From an uncultured Alsobacter sp. (lineage in GTDB: Bacteria > Pseudomonadota > Alphaproteobacteria > Rhizobiales > Beijerinckiaceae): a DNA stretch of 64,000 bases. Positions 25,984-34,702 of the stretch are shown here, piece after piece. Each line of letters begins with the position of its first letter. Within the stretch, counting starts at the first letter, position 1. A model generated the notes under the pieces. That model saw nothing but the letters and a program-made list of their open reading frames with translations. It searched no databases and was not told the origin of the DNA. The DNA is taken from positions 1 through 64,000 of the forward strand of contig NZ_CAMFHB010000031.1 of the NCBI RefSeq assembly GCF_945952055.1, read 5' to 3'. Both the position numbers and the translations under genes were made by a program.

Positions 25984-26655
25984 ATGCAGGAGTTCGCGCA
26001 CTACTTCTTCAACATGCCCGTCATGATGCTGGCGTTGCCACAACTCCTTCAGGGGTTGCTGGTGACGGTCCAGATGGGCGTCCTGGTCGTCGTCCTGGGC
26101 ATCGGCCTCGGCCTCCTGCTCGCCGTGGTGCGCAGCTTCCGCTTCGCGCCGGTGAACGTGCTCATCGTGATTTTCGTCGACGTCTTCCGCGCCATCCCGG
26201 CGCTCGTCGTGCTGATGCTGATCTATTTCGCGCTTCCGTCGGTGGGCGTAACCTTGCCGCCGTTCGCCAGCGCGGTCGTGACGCTGGCGCTGGTGCTCGC
26301 CGCCTTCGCCGAGGAAATCATCTGGGCCGGCATCACCGCCGTCGACAAGGGGCAGTGGGAGGCGGCGCGATCCACCGGCCTCGGGCCGCTGCAGACGCTG
26401 TTCTACGTGGTGCTGTTCCAGGCCATCCGCATGGTGATCCCGCCGCTCACCAACCGCGCCATCGCCGTGACCAAGAACACGGCGATTGCCTCGGCCGTAT
26501 CGGTGCAGGAAATGCTCAACGTCGCCTCGAGCCAGCAGGCGATCTACGCCAACCCGACACCTCTCACATTGGCGGCGCTGCTCTATCTGGCGTTGTTCGT
26601 GCCGTTCACGATCCTTTCGCGCCTGCTCGAGCGCCGCTACCGGTGGGGGCGCTGA
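25984..26655 (+). CDS. Polar amino acid ABC transporter permease 1
   Basis: A 223-residue inner-membrane permease of the HisMQ type, with about five helices and the ATPase-docking EAA loop (GQWEAARSTGLGPLQTLFYVVLFQAIRMVIPPL). It starts 10 bases after the ATPase stop and ends 3 bases before the second permease, so the two are tightly coupled and probably form a heterodimer. Confidence 0.93.
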   Translation: MQEFAHYFFNMPVMMLALPQLLQGLLVTVQMGVLVVVLGIGLGLLLAVVRSFRFAPVNVLIVIFVDVFRAIPALVVLMLIYFALPSVGVTLPPFASAVVTLALVLAAFAEEIIWAGITAVDKGQWEAARSTGLGPLQTLFYVVLFQAIRMVIPPLTNRAIAVTKNTAIASAVSVQEMLNVASSQQAIYANPTPLTLAALLYLALFVPFTILSRLLERRYRWGR

Positions 26656-26658
26656 GCC

Positions 26659-27330
26659 ATGGACAACCTCATCGACGCGTTCTTCAACGCGGACGCGCTC
26701 CAGCAGTCCTGGCCGTACCTCGTGCACGGCATCGTGCTCACGCTGGGCCTGTCGCTGGCCATCGTGCCGGCCTCCATGGCCTGCGGGCTCCTCGTCGCAG
26801 CCCTGTTCACCCTGCGCGTTCGCCCTCTCAACGCGGCCCTGATGGTCTACATCGACTTCTTCCGGTCGTTTCCGCCTCTGGTCCTGATCATCTTCATCTT
26901 CTTCGGCATGCCGTTTCTCGGGGTGAGGCTATCGGAGCTGCCGGCGTTCACGCTCGGCGCCGTCCTCAACGGATCGGCCTTCTTCGGCGAGATCTTTCGC
27001 GCCGGCATCGTCTCGGTGCCCAAGGGCCAGCTCGAGGCGGCGCGCTCCACGGGGCTTTCGCTCGTGCAGGCCATGCGCTGGGTCGTGCTGCCCCAGGCGA
27101 TCCGCAACGTGCTTCCGCCCCTCACCAGCAATGCCATCGAGCTCATCAAGTCGACGTCGCTGGCGTCCATCGTCGCCATCCCGGAGCTCTTGCGCAACGC
27201 GCGCATCGCCCAGGGCGCGACGTTCAGCCCGACGCCGCTGGTGGCCGCTGCACTCATCTACCTGGTCATCCTCTGGCCTGCCGTGCGCCTCGTGTCGCGC
27301 ATGGACAGGAAAATCCTCGTCGGGCGCTGA
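26659..27330 (+). CDS. Polar amino acid ABC transporter permease 2
   Basis: A 223-residue HisMQ-type permease with the EAA loop GQLEAARSTGLSLVQAMRWVVLPQAIRNVLPPL. It pairs with the preceding permease. A hairpin at 27337-27367 directly follows, separating the transporter genes from the two enzyme genes. Confidence 0.93.
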   Translation: MDNLIDAFFNADALQQSWPYLVHGIVLTLGLSLAIVPASMACGLLVAALFTLRVRPLNAALMVYIDFFRSFPPLVLIIFIFFGMPFLGVRLSELPAFTLGAVLNGSAFFGEIFRAGIVSVPKGQLEAARSTGLSLVQAMRWVVLPQAIRNVLPPLTSNAIELIKSTSLASIVAIPELLRNARIAQGATFSPTPLVAAALIYLVILWPAVRLVSRMDRKILVGR

Positions 27331-27336
27331 AGCATG

Positions 27337-27367
27337 CTGCGAGAAGGTGGGATCCGGCTTTTCGCAG
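27337..27367 (+). promoter_or_regulatory. Hairpin between transporter and enzyme genes
   Basis: CTGCGAGAAG pairs with CTTTTCGCAG over 10 bp (one G-U in RNA) around an 11-base loop, starting 6 bases after the permease stop. There is no following U-run. It could reduce transcription or protect mRNA between the transporter and the cyclase-peptidase pair. Confidence 0.45.
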
Positions 27368-27467
27368 AGAGCACGCCACCACCATCCATGCGAGGGCCGC
27401 GGCCCGCCATGGGCGATCCGCCTGTTGCAGAAGCGCTGACTCACTGCACGAAACCAACGAGGGTCTG

Positions 27468-28487
27468 ATGCCTGACATCATCGGCGAAGCCGTCGACCAG
27501 CTGATCACGATCGAGGTCAAGAATCGCGGTGGTCCTCACGGCATCCTTCGACCGCTCTACGAGGCGGCGCGAAGGCTGGCCGGCGGCCGGCCGCTCACGG
27601 CCGTCATCGCGGAACGGCTGCGAGAGCGGATCAAGCCCGGCGACACGGTGTTTTTGGTCACGGGCGCCGGCTACCTGCCCACCATGCCCAAGGGCGAGAG
27701 CGACGGGCCGCCGGGCGCCGCCGCGCTGGGCCGCGTCCTCTACAAGGGCCTCGGAGCGGTCCCGGTCTTCGTCGTCGAGCCCAACCATGTCGACGTCATG
27801 GAGGCCTGTGCGCGGGCGGCGGGCCTCGGCCTGCGCAGCTTCGCCCATGCGCGTGACCAGCGCCTCGGTGCGGCCATCGTCTCGCCGCCCCCCGAACAGG
27901 CCGCGGTTGCGGCGTGGATCGATCACTGCGTCGCCGAGATGCGCCCCGCCGCCGTCATCGGCGTCGAAAGGCTCGCGCCGGGCAAGGATGGGGCCATCTA
28001 TGCGGCCAAAGGCCTGCCTCTGTCGGGCCCCAATGCCATCAACGAGGGCCTGATCGACATGTCCGGCATCATGCCGGCCGCCGCCCGGACGGGCGCCCTC
28101 ACCATCGGCATCGGCGATCACGGCAACGAGCTCGGCTTCGGCGCCATCTACGACACGGTAGTGGCGACCATGCCGCACGGGGATCGCATCGCGACCACGG
28201 TCGCCGCCGACCTCGTGCTGCCGGCGATGAACTCCAACTGGGGCAGCTATGGCGTGGAAGCCTGCCTCGCTTTCCTGCTCGGCCGCGCCGATCTGATGCA
28301 TGCCCCCGACATGGAGGAGCGGATCCTTCGTCGCGCCTTCGAGGCAGGCGTGCTGGAGGCGATGGCCTTCTCGGGCGAGTTTCTGGTCGATGGGCTCGAC
28401 GGGGAGACGTCCGTCTCGGTCGTCCAGTTCCTCGGCAACATCGTGCGCAAGAACCTCGAGAAGCCGGTCGGCTACGCCGGCCGCTGA
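27468..28487 (+). CDS. D-glutamate cyclase-like protein (DUF4392)
   Basis: A 339-residue stand-alone DUF4392/GLUCM-type protein. The mammalian relative carries this domain in a larger protein and converts D-glutamate to 5-oxo-D-proline. Typical stretches are DTVFLVTGAGYLPTMPKGESDGPPGAAALGR split by short turns, ERLAPGKDGAIY, INEGLIDMSGI and GIGDHGNELGFG (commonly GDGGNE in relatives). GAGG lies 7 bases before the ATG. It follows a polar amino acid importer and precedes a peptidase, suggesting uptake and conversion of D-glutamate or a related acid. Confidence 0.82.
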   Translation: MPDIIGEAVDQLITIEVKNRGGPHGILRPLYEAARRLAGGRPLTAVIAERLRERIKPGDTVFLVTGAGYLPTMPKGESDGPPGAAALGRVLYKGLGAVPVFVVEPNHVDVMEACARAAGLGLRSFAHARDQRLGAAIVSPPPEQAAVAAWIDHCVAEMRPAAVIGVERLAPGKDGAIYAAKGLPLSGPNAINEGLIDMSGIMPAAARTGALTIGIGDHGNELGFGAIYDTVVATMPHGDRIATTVAADLVLPAMNSNWGSYGVEACLAFLLGRADLMHAPDMEERILRRAFEAGVLEAMAFSGEFLVDGLDGETSVSVVQFLGNIVRKNLEKPVGYAGR

Positions 28488-28510
28488 TCGTCGCAAAGGG
28501 AAACGGATCG

Positions 28511-29647
28511 ATGAAGAAGAAGCAGCGGCCCGCGGGCCTCGACAAGGTGCTCGCCGAGTATGGCCTCGATGCGGTCATCGGGGTTAGCCCGGAGAACTAT
28601 ACGTTCATCTGCGGAGGCCACGTGTCCGTGCGGTTGCGGTCGCGCCTTGGCTTCGCGGTGATACCGGCCCACGGGGGAGGGCCGTTCCTGGTCACCTGCA
28701 GCCTGGAACGCGCGCTCACCACCGCCGAAAGCTGGATGACGGACATCCGAACCTATGTCGAGTTCGAGCAGCACCCCGTCGAGCCGCTGGCCGAAGGCCT
28801 GCGCGAACGGGGCCTCGACAAGGGCCGCATCGGGCTCGACCTCGACTACCTTCCCGCCTCCGCCTATCTCGAGCTCGTCAACCGCCTGCCGCACGCCACT
28901 TTCGTCGACACCGCGGAGGCGGTGGCCTCGCTGCGTTCGTTCAAGACGCCGGATGAGATCGAGATCATCACGCGCGCCACCAGGGACACTCATCGCGCCG
29001 TCCTGGACGCGATGGAGGCGGCGCGCCTCGGCGAGAATGAGCGCACGATGTGCAACCGCATCGCCAACAACATGATCAACAACGGTGCCGACGGCATCAC
29101 CTTCATGTCCTTCGGCAGCGGAAAGAAGGCCCATCTGTTCCACGCCGGCGCCTATGAAAGCGTGACCCCGGCCGTCAGCGAGGTCATCCGCTTCGACGTC
29201 GGCGCTGCCTACGGCTCATGGTCCAGCGATTTTGCCCGCACCTATTCCACGGGCGAGCCGACCAGGAAGCATCGCGAGACCTACCGCAAGCTGCTCGACG
29301 TCGAGGCGGCGACGATCGACATGATCAAGCCCGGGATCATGGCCGAGGAGGTCTTCTTCTTCTGCCGGGACATGATGCTCAAGCATGGGCTCATCTTCTA
29401 CATGCCGCATGTCGGCCACAGCCTCGGCATCGAGCTTCACGAGAAGCCCATGCTCAAGGCCGGCGAGAAGACCCGGCTCATGCCCGGCATGTTGATCAAC
29501 GTCGAGCCCTCGACCTTCGACGACGAGAAGAGCGCTTTCCATACCGAGGACCTGCTCCTGATCACGGAGACCGGGACAGAACTGATGACGCTGGGATTGG
29601 CGCCGCCGGAAATCCCGGTGATCGGCGAGAAGATCGTCTACCCCTGA
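28511..29647 (+). CDS. M24 family metallopeptidase (Xaa-Pro peptidase/creatinase fold)
   Basis: A 378-residue pita-bread-fold protein: N-terminal creatinase-like domain (about 1-140), catalytic M24 domain (about 150-378). The five expected metal ligands are visible in IRFDVG (Asp), SSDFARTY (Asp), PHVGHSLG (His), INVEPS (Glu) and FHTEDLLL (Glu), so it should be active. It may hydrolyse an imido-peptide bond or a small C-N bond as in creatinase and ectoine hydrolase. It lies 23 bases after the cyclase-like gene, with no transcription end seen between them. Confidence 0.88.
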   Translation: MKKKQRPAGLDKVLAEYGLDAVIGVSPENYTFICGGHVSVRLRSRLGFAVIPAHGGGPFLVTCSLERALTTAESWMTDIRTYVEFEQHPVEPLAEGLRERGLDKGRIGLDLDYLPASAYLELVNRLPHATFVDTAEAVASLRSFKTPDEIEIITRATRDTHRAVLDAMEAARLGENERTMCNRIANNMINNGADGITFMSFGSGKKAHLFHAGAYESVTPAVSEVIRFDVGAAYGSWSSDFARTYSTGEPTRKHRETYRKLLDVEAATIDMIKPGIMAEEVFFFCRDMMLKHGLIFYMPHVGHSLGIELHEKPMLKAGEKTRLMPGMLINVEPSTFDDEKSAFHTEDLLLITETGTELMTLGLAPPEIPVIGEKIVYP

Positions 29648-29970
29648 CGCGTCGCGTCCTGCACTCTGCCGTCGTTGCGAGCACCGCCACCCTGATCCGC
29701 CCGACGCAGCCAGCACTGCGCCGATCGGTCGTCCCGTCGTTCCACTGTTTTCTGGGGCGGCGGGGGAGGGAACAGCACCCCCCCTTCCAGGTCATTCCGC
29801 AGCCGGCAGCGCACCATCATTCCTGCGCGCCGGCGCCGCGATGTGGACATCTTGCGCGCCGACAGTGGTGGCGTGGTGTCGGGCGGCGTGTGCAGAGTGG
29901 ATTAACCTGGGCATGCGAGCCTGACGGACGGCCCGGCGTGGTCGTGTTGGTGAGCTGCGTGTAGGAAGCG
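29648..29970. other. 323-base intergenic region
   Basis: I see no gene or clear signal in this stretch. It includes a C-run and G-run near 29760-29790 and no convincing hairpin with a T-tract. The ribosome site AGGAAG for the following small gene lies at its end. Confidence 0.5.
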
Positions 29971-30348
29971 ATGGGTCGAAGCGCTTACGATGTCCTTCTC
30001 GACTGGGCGCGTGCTCTGGGCCTCGCCCCGCGCGTCGATGCGCAGGCGGCTGCGTCGGCAGCCGGTGGCGTGGGCGGAGGGGCGTTGCCGCCGCTGGCCA
30101 TGCCGCGGCCTGGGCCGGGACCGGACGGCGGACCCGAGTGGCCGGACCGGGCGCCGGCCTTCGAGGCGTTCGACATGCCGCAGGTACTGCGCGCGCTCGA
30201 CGCGCATCTGGCCGACGCCGAGGCGGAGCTCGACGCGACGGTCCCGGATGCCGATCCTGAAACCGCCGCCTATCGCAGGCTGAAGGTCGAAGCCCTGCGC
30301 GACGACATCCGCACCCTTCGTGAGCAGTGTCGGCCCAAGGCGTCCTGA
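29971..30348 (+). CDS. Small hypothetical protein
   Basis: I do not recognise this 125-residue protein. It has a helical N-terminus (SAYDVLLDWARALGLAP), a Gly/Pro-rich linker at about 25-60, and a C-terminal charged helical region (ALDAHLADAEAELDAT, then YRRLKVEALRDDIRTLREQ) that could form a coiled coil. AGGA lies close before the ATG. No signal peptide or membrane segment. It lies between the peptidase gene and a convergent glycosyltransferase gene. Confidence 0.55.
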   Translation: MGRSAYDVLLDWARALGLAPRVDAQAAASAAGGVGGGALPPLAMPRPGPGPDGGPEWPDRAPAFEAFDMPQVLRALDAHLADAEAELDATVPDADPETAAYRRLKVEALRDDIRTLREQCRPKAS

Positions 30349-30379
30349 CCCGAGGGGGCTGGCTTCGCCATCCCCGCGC

Positions 30380-31423
30380 TCAGCCGGCCGGGCTTCCCTC
30401 CTGCGCGTAACGGCGCGCGATCGGCGGCGCCTTGCCCGCATTGTCGACCCGCTCACGGATGGCTCGCGACAGCCTCCCCCGCACGTAGCCATAGGTGGTG
30501 ACCGCCAGTCCGGACGTGATGGCCGCGGCCCGGCCGAGCCCCGAGACGTCGCCCTTCAGCGTGTCGCGAATCCCCTCCAGCACGCCGCGCGTCAGCACGC
30601 GCACCACGTAGGACCGCTCGGAGCTGAGGCCATCCTCGGCGCCGACGAAGCGCGACACCATCGCCTTGGAGTAGCCCTCGGCCAGGCAGCGGCTGAAGAA
30701 ATAGGACCAGGTGAGGCGCTTGAGCGGCACGAAATGGTGCATCACCGCCTGCGGCTCGTGCATGAAGATGCCGCCCGGCGTGGCCTGGGCCGCCCGGATG
30801 CACCATTCGGTCTCCTCGCAGCCCAGCGGAATGGCGTCGATCCGGCCGAGGTCGCTGCGGAAGCCGCCCACGCGCTCGAACGCCTCGCGGCGGATCGCCA
30901 TGGCGCCGCCGAAGGGGTTGCGGACCACCTGGGCCGTCCGCGGCACGCCACGATGCGTGCAGCCCACCGTCCAGTAAAACTCCTCGGGGAACCAGCGCGG
31001 CGGTGTGTCCTCGAAGGCGGGGACCGACATGCCGCCCGTGCCGATCACCTTCGGGTCGGACATGGGGCCGGCGAGACGGGCCCCGAAGCTCGGCGAGGCG
31101 ACCGCGTCGTCGTCGAGGAACACCACGAGGCAGCCGGTGGCGTTCGCGATGCCGGTGTTCCTGGCTCCCGACAAGCCCTTCTGGCCGGCATTGGGCACGG
31201 CCACGACGGTGGGGAACAGCTCCTTGATCCGGGCGAGGAGATTGGGGTTGTAGTCGACCACCACGACCACGTCGCGCGCGGGAGGATCCTGCGCCAGGCA
31301 GGAGCGAATGGCCTTCACGAGCAGGGACCACCGTTCGTCGCTGTAGCAGCAGATCACGAACGAGACCGTGGGGGCGGCGACCGGGCCCGTGACGAGCGGT
31401 CGGGTGTCGTCCTTAACGATCAT
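30380..31423 (-). CDS. Glycosyltransferase family 2
   Basis: A 347-residue GT-A glycosyltransferase. The N-terminal domain has VSFVICCYSDERW, the nucleotide-binding KGLSGARNTGIANATG and the metal-binding FLDDDA motif; a CEETEWCIRA segment supplies the acceptor-side acidic residue. It probably adds one sugar to a surface polysaccharide on the cytoplasmic face of the membrane. ATG 31423 has only a weak ribosome site, while a TTG at 31429 has AGGAG 9 bases upstream and may be the true start. Divergent from the deacetylase gene. Confidence 0.88.
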   Translation of the reverse strand: MIVKDDTRPLVTGPVAAPTVSFVICCYSDERWSLLVKAIRSCLAQDPPARDVVVVVDYNPNLLARIKELFPTVVAVPNAGQKGLSGARNTGIANATGCLVVFLDDDAVASPSFGARLAGPMSDPKVIGTGGMSVPAFEDTPPRWFPEEFYWTVGCTHRGVPRTAQVVRNPFGGAMAIRREAFERVGGFRSDLGRIDAIPLGCEETEWCIRAAQATPGGIFMHEPQAVMHHFVPLKRLTWSYFFSRCLAEGYSKAMVSRFVGAEDGLSSERSYVVRVLTRGVLEGIRDTLKGDVSGLGRAAAITSGLAVTTYGYVRGRLSRAIRERVDNAGKAPPIARRYAQEGSPAG

Positions 31424-31591
31424 GTTCAAGCCTAAACGCTCCTCTTGTGGTTGCTCATTCAGCTTACCTAAATTTTTATCAATGTTCGAGTCCGGCGACT
31501 CGCAAGAATCGCGCCTCGTTCCCCGCTGCGCTATGCACCGGGGCGACGACGACCGCCTGACGTCGGTCATGCGCCCCGACCCGAGGAGCCC

Positions 31592-32368
31592 ATGCGTATC
31601 CCGATCCTGATGTACCACAGCGTCAGCGAGGCCGCCGATGGCTCTTTCGGGCCATTCGCCGTGCGTCCGGGGGACTTTTCGGCCCAGATGGCGCTGCTGG
31701 CGGAGCTGGGGCATGCCACGCTCACGGTGGCTGATCTGGCCGTGCGGCTCGTCGCCGGCCAGGCGCTGCCCGCCCGGCCCGTGGTCGTCACCTTCGACGA
31801 CGGCTTCAAGGACTTCATGAGCCACGCACTGCCCGTGCTGGCGGCCCACCGGCTCGTGGCCACGCAGTACGTGGTGTCGGACCTCGTGGGCGCGACGAGC
31901 CGCTGGCTCGACGACGTGGGGGAGGGCGGGCGGCCGCTCATGGACGCGGCCGCGGTGCGCGAGGCCCACGCGGCGGGCATCGAGATCGGCGCGCACACGC
32001 GCACCCATCCGCGGCTCGACGCCCTCGCGCCGGACCGCCTGCACGACGAGGTCGCCGGGTCGAAGGCCCGCATCGAGGACATGCTGGGCGCGCCGGTGAC
32101 GACCTTCGCCTACCCCTTCGGGCTGTACGAGGGCGCGCGGGAGATCGTCCGGGAGGCGGGCTTCGCGGCGGCCTGCGCGGTCCGCTATCGGACGAGCTTT
32201 CCGGGCGACGACCGCTTCGCGCTCGCGCGCCTGATCGTGCGCCGCGACACCGGCCTGGACGCCTTCGGCAAGCTCCTGGACGGCGACGACGCGAGCCTGC
32301 GCATGACGTTCGATCGCACCCGCGCCGCGGCGTGGCGGGTGGTCCGCCGGGCGATGCGCCGGGGCTAG
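31592..32368 (+). CDS. Polysaccharide deacetylase (NodB-like, CE4)
   Basis: A 258-residue carbohydrate esterase 4 domain. The catalytic and metal-binding motifs are VVTFDDGF (Asp-Asp) and GAHTRTHPRL (His-x3-His), with a later FAYPFG. No signal peptide is seen. It removes acetyl groups from a polysaccharide or lipid-linked sugar. Its stop overlaps the stop of the convergent phosphoesterase by 4 bases. Confidence 0.9.
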   Translation: MRIPILMYHSVSEAADGSFGPFAVRPGDFSAQMALLAELGHATLTVADLAVRLVAGQALPARPVVVTFDDGFKDFMSHALPVLAAHRLVATQYVVSDLVGATSRWLDDVGEGGRPLMDAAAVREAHAAGIEIGAHTRTHPRLDALAPDRLHDEVAGSKARIEDMLGAPVTTFAYPFGLYEGAREIVREAGFAAACAVRYRTSFPGDDRFALARLIVRRDTGLDAFGKLLDGDDASLRMTFDRTRAAAWRVVRRAMRRG

Positions 32369-33291
32369 ACCGCGGCCGCGCCGCCGCCGATCGTGGCCAG
32401 CACGATTTCGGCGGGCACGCCGAAGCGCACCGGCCACCACGAGCAGCCAAGCCCGGCCGAGACGACGAGGTTGCGGCCGTCCTCGACGATGTGGCCGTAG
32501 ACGTAGCGCGAGCCGTAGCGCGACGGCACGACGGGCGTGAACCCGCCGATCCGCACCTGGCCGCCATGGGTGTGCCCGCTGAACGTCACGGCGACGTCGG
32601 CCGGGACCTCCGCGAAGATGTCCGGCTCGTGGGCGAGCAGGAGGATGGGGCCGTCGCCCCGGGCTTTCGTCAGGGTGCCCTCCAGATCGTCGGTGCCTCC
32701 GGAGCCCCAGGCCGGCGAGTCGTGCCGCGGACGGAACGCGAACTGGTCGCCCAGCCCCGCCACGGTGAAGCTGCGCCCCCGGTGGGTCAGGCGGACGGCG
32801 TCGTTGTGGAGGACGCGGATGCCCTCCGCCTCCAGCGCCGCCGCGGCGGCGGGCAGCGGCACGAGACGGGCCTGGGCGCGCGGGTCGTCCCACCAGTCGT
32901 GGTTGCCCAGGATCGCATGCACGCCGCAGGGGGCCGAAAGACGTCCCAGCGCCTTGGCCCACTGCGCATCGGGAACCTTCGCGGTGATCTTGCGGTGCGC
33001 CACGACGTAGTCGCCGAGCAGCACCACGAGGTCCGGGGCGAGCGCGTTCGTCGCCGCGACGATGCCCTCGATCCGCTCGATCGTCATCCAGGGCTCGCAG
33101 GCATGGATGTCCGCGATCGCCGCCACCCGCAGCGGCAGGTCGGCCGGCCAGCCCGCGGGGTGGATGTCGTAATGGGTCACGACGGCATCGCCCATCGTGT
33201 CCAGGGCTGCCGCCCCCGCAGTGCCGATCCCCAGGCCGCCAGCCGATCCGGCCACCAGGCCGCGGGTGAGAAGATGTCTGCGCGTCAGCAT
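32365..33291 (-). CDS. Exported metallophosphoesterase (Tat signal)
   Basis: A 308-residue calcineurin-like phosphoesterase. The N-terminus (LTRRHLLTRGLVAGSAGG) carries a twin-arginine export signal, placing it outside the inner membrane. Metal-site motifs are all present: D-x-H in AAIADIH, GD in LLGDYV, GNHDWW and GHTHGGQ. Related exported enzymes (YaeI/YkuE-like) act on lipid-linked phosphates. The start at 33291 is chosen because it begins directly before the Tat motif; ATG 33324 is an alternative. Confidence 0.88.
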   Translation of the reverse strand: MLTRRHLLTRGLVAGSAGGLGIGTAGAAALDTMGDAVVTHYDIHPAGWPADLPLRVAAIADIHACEPWMTIERIEGIVAATNALAPDLVVLLGDYVVAHRKITAKVPDAQWAKALGRLSAPCGVHAILGNHDWWDDPRAQARLVPLPAAAAALEAEGIRVLHNDAVRLTHRGRSFTVAGLGDQFAFRPRHDSPAWGSGGTDDLEGTLTKARGDGPILLLAHEPDIFAEVPADVAVTFSGHTHGGQVRIGGFTPVVPSRYGSRYVYGHIVEDGRNLVVSAGLGCSWWPVRFGVPAEIVLATIGGGAAAV

Positions 33292-33409
33292 GCGTCGTCC
33301 ATGTCCCTTGCCGGCGGGCATCATGGCCGGCCGGCGTTAAGGGCATGCAAAAACCGCCGTCAATGAGGCGAAGCTGGCGCTTTGGAATGGTCATGGCGTC
33401 AGGTGACGG

Positions 33410-34702
33410 TCAGGGCTCGCGAGGGCGGTCCTGGCGTCCGACGATGTCGGGCCTGAAAACCTGGCGAAGGTCGCCCAGCGCCAGCAGCGCCGGACCGATC
33501 TGCCCGATCAGGCAGGACAGGCCGACGCCGGTCAGTCCGAGGCTGGGGACGAGCAGCACCACGGGCACGAAGGTGAAGACGAACTGCGCCGCCTCGTTGA
33601 CCAGGATGGCGCGGCCGCGCCCCATCAGTCTCGCATGGGCTATGAACCAGGCGTTGATGACGTAGGGTACGGCGCTCGCCCCCATGAGCCACAGGGCCAC
33701 GGTGCCGTTCAGCGCGTAGTCCCGCCCGAAGACGAGCATGATCCAGTGCCCGAAGGCGAGCAGGAACAGGCTCCCGGCCACCGACAGCACCAGCGCGATC
33801 AGGATCATGCGCCGGCTGAAGTCCCGCCGCCGGGACGGGTCGCGCGCCCCCTCGACGGTGAAGGACGCGACCAGGCTCGAGGTCACCAGCCGCAGCATGC
33901 TGGCGACCAGGAAGGCCTGGTAGAAATAGGCCGCCTCTGCCGCTCCGATCAGCCGCAGCACGAGCAGCGGCAGCAGCCGCAGTGTCGTTTCGGCCAGGAG
34001 CGACCCGGCGAAATCCAGGGACACGAGGCCCGCCATGTCGCGCAGCGGCATGGGCGGGTTTCCCGCCAGACGCCCGGAATCGGCCCGCCGCAGCGTCAGG
34101 CTCCAGTAGGCGGCCGCGATCAGCGGCGCCGTGGCGAACCAGGAGATCACGACCGCTCCGGGAACCGCGAGCAGGGCGCAAGCCAGCAGCAGGGCCAGCT
34201 TGCCGGCGTTGAAGAGCAGGCTCTGCACCAGGAAGTGGTTGGTGAGCCGCAGGCCGATCAGCGCGCCGGACTGCACGAAATAGAGCGTCCAGACCAGCGT
34301 CGCCGCCGCCAGCCAGGGCGTGTTGACCCAGCTGTCGGCCAGCCATCGCCAGGGCGCGACCAGGATGGCGAGCGAGATCGCCAGGGCGGCGGCCGCGTTG
34401 AGCCCGGCGAACTGCAGCACGAGGCGGCGACCGTTGCCGGGGTGCTGCGGCAGATAGCGCACCAGCGCGCTGCGCAGGCCGAGCTCCGCGACCGTGCCGA
34501 GCAGGAAGATGAAGGACAGCTCGGCGGAAGCCTTGCCCACGGTCTCGGCCGGATAGAACCGCGCCGCCACGACCCAGTAGACGACGCCGAGGCCCGCCGC
34601 GAGGACCTGGCTGAGCAGGATGAGCGAAGCATGGCCGAGCCAGGCGTGGCCGGCGAGGGACTGCAGCGACAGGCGGCGCCATGCCGGCGTTGCGTCGGTC
34701 AT
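33410..34702 (-). CDS. Polysaccharide flippase-like membrane protein (MATE/MOP superfamily)
   Basis: A 430-residue polytopic protein with about twelve predicted membrane helices, resembling the Wzx/RfbX branch of the MOP superfamily that moves lipid-linked oligosaccharides across the inner membrane. The first helices (ASLILLSQVLAAGLGVVYWVVAARFYPAETVGKASA) match the family start. Its ATG overlaps the stop of the preceding secreted-protein gene. It probably exports the repeat unit built by the nearby glycosyltransferases. Confidence 0.85.
   Translation of the reverse strand: MTDATPAWRRLSLQSLAGHAWLGHASLILLSQVLAAGLGVVYWVVAARFYPAETVGKASAELSFIFLLGTVAELGLRSALVRYLPQHPGNGRRLVLQFAGLNAAAALAISLAILVAPWRWLADSWVNTPWLAAATLVWTLYFVQSGALIGLRLTNHFLVQSLLFNAGKLALLLACALLAVPGAVVISWFATAPLIAAAYWSLTLRRADSGRLAGNPPMPLRDMAGLVSLDFAGSLLAETTLRLLPLLVLRLIGAAEAAYFYQAFLVASMLRLVTSSLVASFTVEGARDPSRRRDFSRRMILIALVLSVAGSLFLLAFGHWIMLVFGRDYALNGTVALWLMGASAVPYVINAWFIAHARLMGRGRAILVNEAAQFVFTFVPVVLLVPSLGLTGVGLSCLIGQIGPALLALGDLRQVFRPDIVGRQDRPREP

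Noticed and set aside
29648-29970. Possible tRNA or small RNA gene in the gap
   Set aside because: No cloverleaf, T-loop GGTTCRA or conserved CCA end was seen.
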